Positions 12,866 through 16,658 of a stretch of DNA of 16,658 nt are shown one piece after another. The stretch spans positions 1 to 16,658 of the forward strand of contig JADGQH010000038.1 in NCBI GenBank assembly GCA_017881985.1, in the 5' to 3' direction. This DNA comes from Chloroflexota bacterium (GTDB taxonomy: Bacteria > Chloroflexota > Limnocylindria > Limnocylindrales > CSP1-4). Each line of letters begins with the position of its first letter. Position 1 is the first letter of the stretch. Below the pieces are notes generated by a model. The model did not search any database, was not told the DNA's origin, and was given only the letters and a program-made list of their open reading frames with translations. Position numbers and translations under genes: made by a program.

Positions 12866-13471
12866 TCAGTCGGCGCTGCGGGCCTCGGCCCCGAAAGCGG
12901 GTTCCTCCGCGCGGGCGCCACCCATCGCCCCGGCCGTGCCTGCCGGATCCACCTGCTGCGCCCCACCCGCCGCCCCGGCCGCGATCACGGTCGCCCGCTC
13001 CACCAGGAGCTCGAGCGCGGCGGTTGCGCTCGCAGCCTTGTTCGCCTCGCGGTCGCCCGACCAGGTGAATCGACGGATCTCGATCCCGGCCGGATCGGCA
13101 ACGGCCACGTAGGCGAGGCCGATCGGCTTCCCCGGCGTTGCCCCCGTCGGCCCGGCGATGCCCGTGACGGCCACCGCAAGGTCGACGCCGAGCCGCGCTC
13201 GGGCCCCGGCCGCCATCGCCCGGGCCGCCTGTGCGCTCACCGCGCCGTGCTGCTCGATCACCAGCGCCGGCACCCCGAGGAGCTCCCGCTTGATGGCATC
13301 CGCGTACGCGACGACCCCACCCCGGAGGTAGCCCGACGAGCCGGCCACGTCCGTGAGCGCGTCCGCGATGCGGCCGCCTGTGCAGGACTCCGCGGTTGCG
13401 ACGGTGAGGCCCGCCGCCAGGCAGATCTCCTGGAGACGCTCCGCGAGCGGGCGCAGCCCCGGGTCCGCCAT
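12866..13471 (-). CDS. pncC: CinA C-terminal-domain protein, nicotinamide-nucleotide amidase
   Basis: A 201-aa cytoplasmic enzyme expected to deamidate nicotinamide mononucleotide to nicotinate mononucleotide in NAD recycling. It is the stand-alone C-terminal CinA domain; the N-terminal MoCF-like domain of full CinA is absent. Visible motifs are TAESCTGG (26-33) with the active-site Ser29, GSSGYLRGGVVAYADAIKRELLG split across 44-66 with Tyr56 and Lys61, and AVTGIAGPTG (101-110) followed by GKPIGLAYVAV. The domain ends near 165; residues 166-201 are an extra Ala/Gly-rich tail not usual in PncC. GAGGT overlapping the rodZ stop lies 5 nt before the ATG at 13471, fixing this start although the frame is open to 14248. 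It is the third gene of the ftsK-rodZ-cinA series. Confidence 0.93.
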   Translation of the reverse strand: MADPGLRPLAERLQEICLAAGLTVATAESCTGGRIADALTDVAGSSGYLRGGVVAYADAIKRELLGVPALVIEQHGAVSAQAARAMAAGARARLGVDLAVAVTGIAGPTGATPGKPIGLAYVAVADPAGIEIRRFTWSGDREANKAASATAALELLVERATVIAAGAAGGAQQVDPAGTAGAMGGARAEEPAFGAEARSAD

Positions 13472-13476
13472 CCGCG

Positions 13477-13481
13477 ACCTC
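13477..13481 (-). promoter_or_regulatory. Ribosome-binding site of cinA/pncC overlapping the rodZ stop
   Basis: Minus-strand GAGGT, 5 nt before the ATG at 13471; its first base overlaps the rodZ TGA at 13480-13482. It decides the cinA start and suggests coupling to rodZ translation. Confidence 0.6.
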
Positions 13482-14880
13482 AGGTCCGGTTCGTCTGCTT
13501 GGGCGGATCGGGCGGCTTGAACAGCCATGTCTCCGGCGAGCCGCCTGTTCCCAGGACCCCCAGGCTGGTGCCGTTGAGGGTGTACGACGTCACGCCGGAG
13601 TTGCCGGTCCGGACCTCGATCGAGGTCGTGCCGCTGAAGGTCAGCGTCTGCCCGTCGTTGACGACGAGGCCTCCGCTGCCGGTCGTCTTCGACACCGCGC
13701 CGTCGACCCACACCTTGAGCCAGGCACGGCCGCCGGAGATCGCGACGACGAGGTTCACGCCGCGATAGACGACCGTCACGTTGCGCGTGAGACTGGTGGT
13801 CTTGCCCTGGCCGCTCGTCGCCACGATCGTCAGCGCCCAGCGGCCGGCAGTCAGGTCGAGGTTCGCCGAGAAGGACCCATCGTCGGCCGGCGTCACCACC
13901 ACCGGCGCAGGAGTCGCCGGCGAGGGGGCCGGGGAGGCGGCGCCCGGCGACGCCCGTGTCGGGGCGGCGGATGCCGCGGGCGCGGCGCCCGGAGGCTGAC
14001 CGAGGTAGGCCGCGGCGACGTTGACCGTCGTCGCGTCCGTGGCGTGTCCGGCCACGGGGATCGCCCCGTTCTGGAACGTTGCGCCATCGGCGGGTGAATC
14101 GACCGCCAGCGTCGGAGCGACGACCGGGCTGAACGGGACCGTGATGAGGAGCCGGATCGGCTGCACGGCAGCCTTGCCGGTCTTCGGATCCACCGCGCTC
14201 ACGTCGAACTGGTTCTTGCCGCGGCGGAGATCGACGGTTGCCAGCCACGTGCCGTCACCGCCGGCGGTCAGGTTGAGGGGGTCACGGCCGGGCGCCTCGA
14301 TCGTCACCAGCCCGCCGGCGACGGTCAGGCCGCGGAGCGTGTAGGTCGTGGCAGTCTCCGCCACCTCGGTGACCGCCGTGGGCGGTTGCGTGACGTTCAG
14401 CGGCGGCGGCTCCGAGAACCGGATCAGCTGGAAGCCGATGTAGGCGAGGATGGCGAGCACGACCAGCGTGACCACCGCCGCGACAATGATGCCGGAGCTG
14501 AGCACGAGTCCCTTGCGCGGCGCGGCCAGCGCCTGCGGCATGACGATCGCCGGTTCGGGCACGCCCGCCGGGGCGTCGCGGTGCCATTGCGCGACCGCCT
14601 CCTCCGGGTCGAGGCCCAGGTACTGGGCGTAGTTGCGAAGGAATCCGCGGACGTAAACCGCACCCGGCAGCGCTGCGAAGTCGCCCCGTTCGAGCGCGGC
14701 AAGGTATGCCCGCCGGATCTTCGTCTCGCGTTCGGCGCGGAGGAGGTCGATGCCGCGCGCCTCCCGGGCGGCGACCAGGCGCTCCCCGAGCGGATCGGCG
14801 CCCGCGCCCGGACGTCGGTCCGCGGCCGGCTCGCGATCCGGCTCCGTCCCCAGGGGACGAGCATGGTTGCGCGTCGTCAT
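13480..14880 (-). CDS. rodZ: RodZ-like cell-shape protein: HTH_25, one membrane helix, Ig-like regions, DUF4115
   Basis: A 466-aa single-pass membrane protein. The cytoplasmic part has a RodZ-type helix-turn-helix at about 31-95 (LGERLVAAREARGIDLL, IRRAYLAALERGDFAALPG, VRGFLRNYAQYLGLD), which in RodZ contacts MreB rather than DNA. A membrane helix spans about 127-153. Outside are two Ig-like regions: 165-247, and 255-372 interrupted by an Ala/Pro/Ser-rich insert (294-328). The C-terminal domain (about 375-455) has GGRAWLKVWVDG and NDGQTLTFSG, matching DUF4115. Canonical RodZ is near 340 aa, so this one is enlarged outside the cell. The ATG overlaps the ftsK stop (ATGA), and cinA follows after 8 nt. 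No mreB is in the window, so the partner is inferred. A scaffold role in envelope assembly is the best guess. Confidence 0.85.
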   Translation of the reverse strand: MTTRNHARPLGTEPDREPAADRRPGAGADPLGERLVAAREARGIDLLRAERETKIRRAYLAALERGDFAALPGAVYVRGFLRNYAQYLGLDPEEAVAQWHRDAPAGVPEPAIVMPQALAAPRKGLVLSSGIIVAAVVTLVVLAILAYIGFQLIRFSEPPPLNVTQPPTAVTEVAETATTYTLRGLTVAGGLVTIEAPGRDPLNLTAGGDGTWLATVDLRRGKNQFDVSAVDPKTGKAAVQPIRLLITVPFSPVVAPTLAVDSPADGATFQNGAIPVAGHATDATTVNVAAAYLGQPPGAAPAASAAPTRASPGAASPAPSPATPAPVVVTPADDGSFSANLDLTAGRWALTIVATSGQGKTTSLTRNVTVVYRGVNLVVAISGGRAWLKVWVDGAVSKTTGSGGLVVNDGQTLTFSGTTSIEVRTGNSGVTSYTLNGTSLGVLGTGGSPETWLFKPPDPPKQTNRT

Positions 14881-16658
14881 CTCTCGTCACCGTCGTCGAC
14901 GTCTGCGGGTGCCACCCCGGCGCTCGCCTCGCGCCGAAGCACCTGGCGGGCGTTCGAGCCGTCGAATGGCCCGATGTAGCCGCGCGCCTCGAGCTGGTCG
15001 ATGATGCGCGCCGCCCGGGCGTACCCGATCTTGAGACGGCGCTGCAGCAGCGACGCCGAGGCGCGATCGTACTCCTGGACCACGCCGACGGCCTCACGCA
15101 GGAGACGGTCCGCGTCGTCATCGGCGAGGTCGTCGACCGACCCGGTGGACTCCTCCTCGTCTTCGATGATGCCAAGGTCGTAATGCGGCTCAGCCTCCGC
15201 CCGCCAGTGGGAGGTGACGGCCCGGATCTCCCGGTCCGCCACGAAGACGCCCTGCAGGCGGATCGGGCGCGGCAGGTCCGACGGCTGAAAGAGCATGTCC
15301 CCGCGGCCGATGAGGTCCTCCGCGCCGGGCGCGTCGAGGATCGTGCGGGAGTCGATCTGGGATGCCATCGCGAACGCGATCCGGCTCGGGAAGTTGGCCT
15401 TGATGAGGCCAGTCACGACGTTGACCGACGGCCGCTGGGTGGCGAGGACCAGGTGGATCCCGGTCGCGCGCGCCTTCTGGGCCAGTCGGACGATCGGGTC
15501 CTCGACCGTCTGGCCCTTACGCATCATCAGGTCGGCGAGCTCGTCCACGATGATCACGATGTAGGGAAGTCGATCGGCCGGGTCGGCGCGCGTCTCGTTG
15601 TACGAAGCGATGTTCCGGGCCGTGGCCCCGGCGAACTTGCGGTAGCGCAGCTCCATCTGGGCGACGGCCCACTTGAGCGCAGCGATCGCCCGATCGGCCT
15701 CCGTGATGACGGGGACCAGGAGGTGCGGCATCCCGTTGTAGTCGGCGAGCTCGACGCGCTTCGGATCCACCAGGATCAGCCGGACGTCGTCCGGCGTCGC
15801 CCGCATGAGCAGGCTCGTGATGAGCGCGTTCACCATCACGCTCTTGCCGGATCCCGTGGCGCCGGCGATGAGCAGGTGCGGCATCTTCGCCAGGTCCGCG
15901 GCCCGAGGGTGGCCCGCCACGTCGCGGCCCAGGGCAAACGCGATCGGCGATGGGTTCCCCGACACGTCCGGATGCTCCAGGATCTGCCGGATGGCCACGA
16001 CGTTGAAGTCCATGTTCGGGATCTCGAGGCCCACCACCTGCCTGCCGGGGATCGGCGCCTCGATGCGGATCGTCCGCGCGGCAAGCGCCATCGCGAGGTC
16101 GTCAGCCAGCGCCTCGATCCGGCTCACCTTGATCGACGGGTCCGGCTCGACTTCGTACTGGGTCACCACCGGGCCTGCGTTCCAGCGGGTGACCTTGCTG
16201 GGAATGTTGAAGCTCGCGAGCTTGCTCATGATGATCGCGGCGTTATGGGCGTGGTCCATCCCGACGCTGGACATCCGGGGCGCCGCGTCATCGAGGAGCG
16301 TCATCGGCGGAAGACGGTATTCGCGACGCGTGGGTGCCGCGGCGACGCCCGCGACGCCACCCACGGGGCTGCCCGCGCCGGGGCCGCCGCCCGCGAGCGC
16401 GACGCGACCCGGAGCCGTCGACCCGCCATCCGGGAAGAGCGTCATCCGCTCCCCGGTGATCGGGGCGGGCGGCGGCCCGGCGAAGACCGAGGAGACCAGC
16501 GCGGGCTGTTCGAACGGCGACGGGATCTCGGGTCGCGCCGCGTCGCGCGCGCTCCGCCCATCGCGCACGGTGGCACCGCTGCCCGCCGCCGGCGTGGGTT
16601 CGGCCCGGGATCGGCGAGCCTGCCCAATGGCTGCCGCTCCGGCCGATGCCGCGGGCGC
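14877..16658 (-). CDS. ftsK: DNA translocase FtsK/SpoIIIE, N-terminus off the window
   Basis: A DNA motor that pumps chromosomal DNA through the closing septum. The visible 593 codons cover the linker, motor and gamma domains; the frame stays open to the window edge, so the N-terminal membrane domain lies beyond it. In order from the right edge: an Ala/Gly/Pro-rich linker, the alpha domain (PSKVTRWNAGPVVTQYEVEP), Walker A GATGSGKS with its Lys codon at 15843-15845, the DPKRVELADYNGMPHL segment, Walker B IVIIVDELADL, LATQRPSVNVVTGLIKANFPSRIAF split over two strands, and a C-terminal winged-helix gamma domain (about 14930-15115; LLQRRLKIGYARAARIIDQLEARGYIGP) that reads polar DNA motifs. All catalytic motifs are intact. 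The stop overlaps rodZ's ATG by 4 nt. Confidence 0.97.
   Translation of the reverse strand, partial: APAASAGAAAIGQARRSRAEPTPAAGSGATVRDGRSARDAARPEIPSPFEQPALVSSVFAGPPPAPITGERMTLFPDGGSTAPGRVALAGGGPGAGSPVGGVAGVAAAPTRREYRLPPMTLLDDAAPRMSSVGMDHAHNAAIIMSKLASFNIPSKVTRWNAGPVVTQYEVEPDPSIKVSRIEALADDLAMALAARTIRIEAPIPGRQVVGLEIPNMDFNVVAIRQILEHPDVSGNPSPIAFALGRDVAGHPRAADLAKMPHLLIAGATGSGKSVMVNALITSLLMRATPDDVRLILVDPKRVELADYNGMPHLLVPVITEADRAIAALKWAVAQMELRYRKFAGATARNIASYNETRADPADRLPYIVIIVDELADLMMRKGQTVEDPIVRLAQKARATGIHLVLATQRPSVNVVTGLIKANFPSRIAFAMASQIDSRTILDAPGAEDLIGRGDMLFQPSDLPRPIRLQGVFVADREIRAVTSHWRAEAEPHYDLGIIEDEEESTGSVDDLADDDADRLLREAVGVVQEYDRASASLLQRRLKIGYARAARIIDQLEARGYIGPFDGSNARQVLRREASAGVAPADVDDGDER

Noticed and set aside
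13472..14248. N-terminal extension of cinA that would make a 460-aa protein
   Set aside because: The extra part is Arg/Gly-rich, overlaps rodZ out of frame and lacks the MoCF domain expected of full-length CinA. GAGGT before 13471 supports the short form.
1..16658. Defence system, prophage, integron, insertion sequence, tRNA or riboswitch
   Set aside because: I looked for transposase, integrase, nuclease and toxin-antitoxin signatures, terminal inverted repeats, tRNA cloverleaf patterns and conserved leader motifs and saw none that hold up.

Overview
The window is about 16.7 kb of very GC-rich bacterial chromosome with strong G/C preference at third codon positions. It has no mobile elements, rRNA, tRNA or CRISPR that I can see. 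It is tightly packed, with no gene-free stretch over 200 bases. The lineage cannot be fixed from sequence alone. A high-GC Chloroflexota (for example a Limnocylindria-like soil or aquatic lineage) or a high-GC actinobacterial relative fits best. This is inferred from the ftsK-rodZ-cinA order, actinobacterial-like versions of the YbaK and lipoprotein domains, and TAnnnT -10 boxes placed almost directly at start codons.

Left part (1-3412, + strand): an MFS multidrug exporter cut by the window edge, an EamA-family transporter 13 nt behind it, and a nitrilase-superfamily amidohydrolase with its own apparent leaderless promoter. Next (3434-5500, - strand) is a compact three-gene unit read lipoprotein -> DUF2461 protein -> class I methyltransferase. 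Divergent from it (5689-7959, + strand) are a tyrosine/dual-specificity-type phosphatase, a 96-aa protein of unknown function, a YbaK-like editing-domain protein and a 133-aa protein of unknown function. A 50-bp tandem duplication lies across the end of the last of these.

Right part (8117-16658, all - strand): a long colinear cluster read from the right edge, ftsK (5' end off the window) -> rodZ-like -> cinA/pncC -> yajQ -> ThDP-dependent acetolactate-synthase-like enzyme -> Mur ligase -> small protein of unknown function. Several junctions are 4-nt stop/start overlaps (ftsK/rodZ ATGA; ThDP enzyme/Mur ligase GTGA), so translational coupling is likely. The cluster joins chromosome segregation (FtsK), cell shape (RodZ), NAD-salvage deamidase (PncC) and peptidoglycan or muropeptide ligation (Mur ligase). 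It resembles the ftsK/spoIIIE-rodZ-pgsA-cinA-recA neighbourhood of Firmicutes, but pgsA and recA are absent here.

Most unusual items: (1) the ThDP enzyme carries a C-terminal extension of about 149 residues, rich in Pro/Glu/Ala and almost free of basic residues, built partly from in-frame 57-bp and 24-bp tandem duplications; (2) the Mur ligase mixes MurC and Mpl signatures and has an alanine run where MurC normally has its GMS motif; (3) three + strand genes have TAnnnT boxes 6-9 nt before ATG, suggesting leaderless transcription; (4) a perfect 22-bp palindrome with an extra half-site precedes the 96-aa gene; (5) the 50-bp duplication spans a stop codon. I did not find a clear defence or mobile system.
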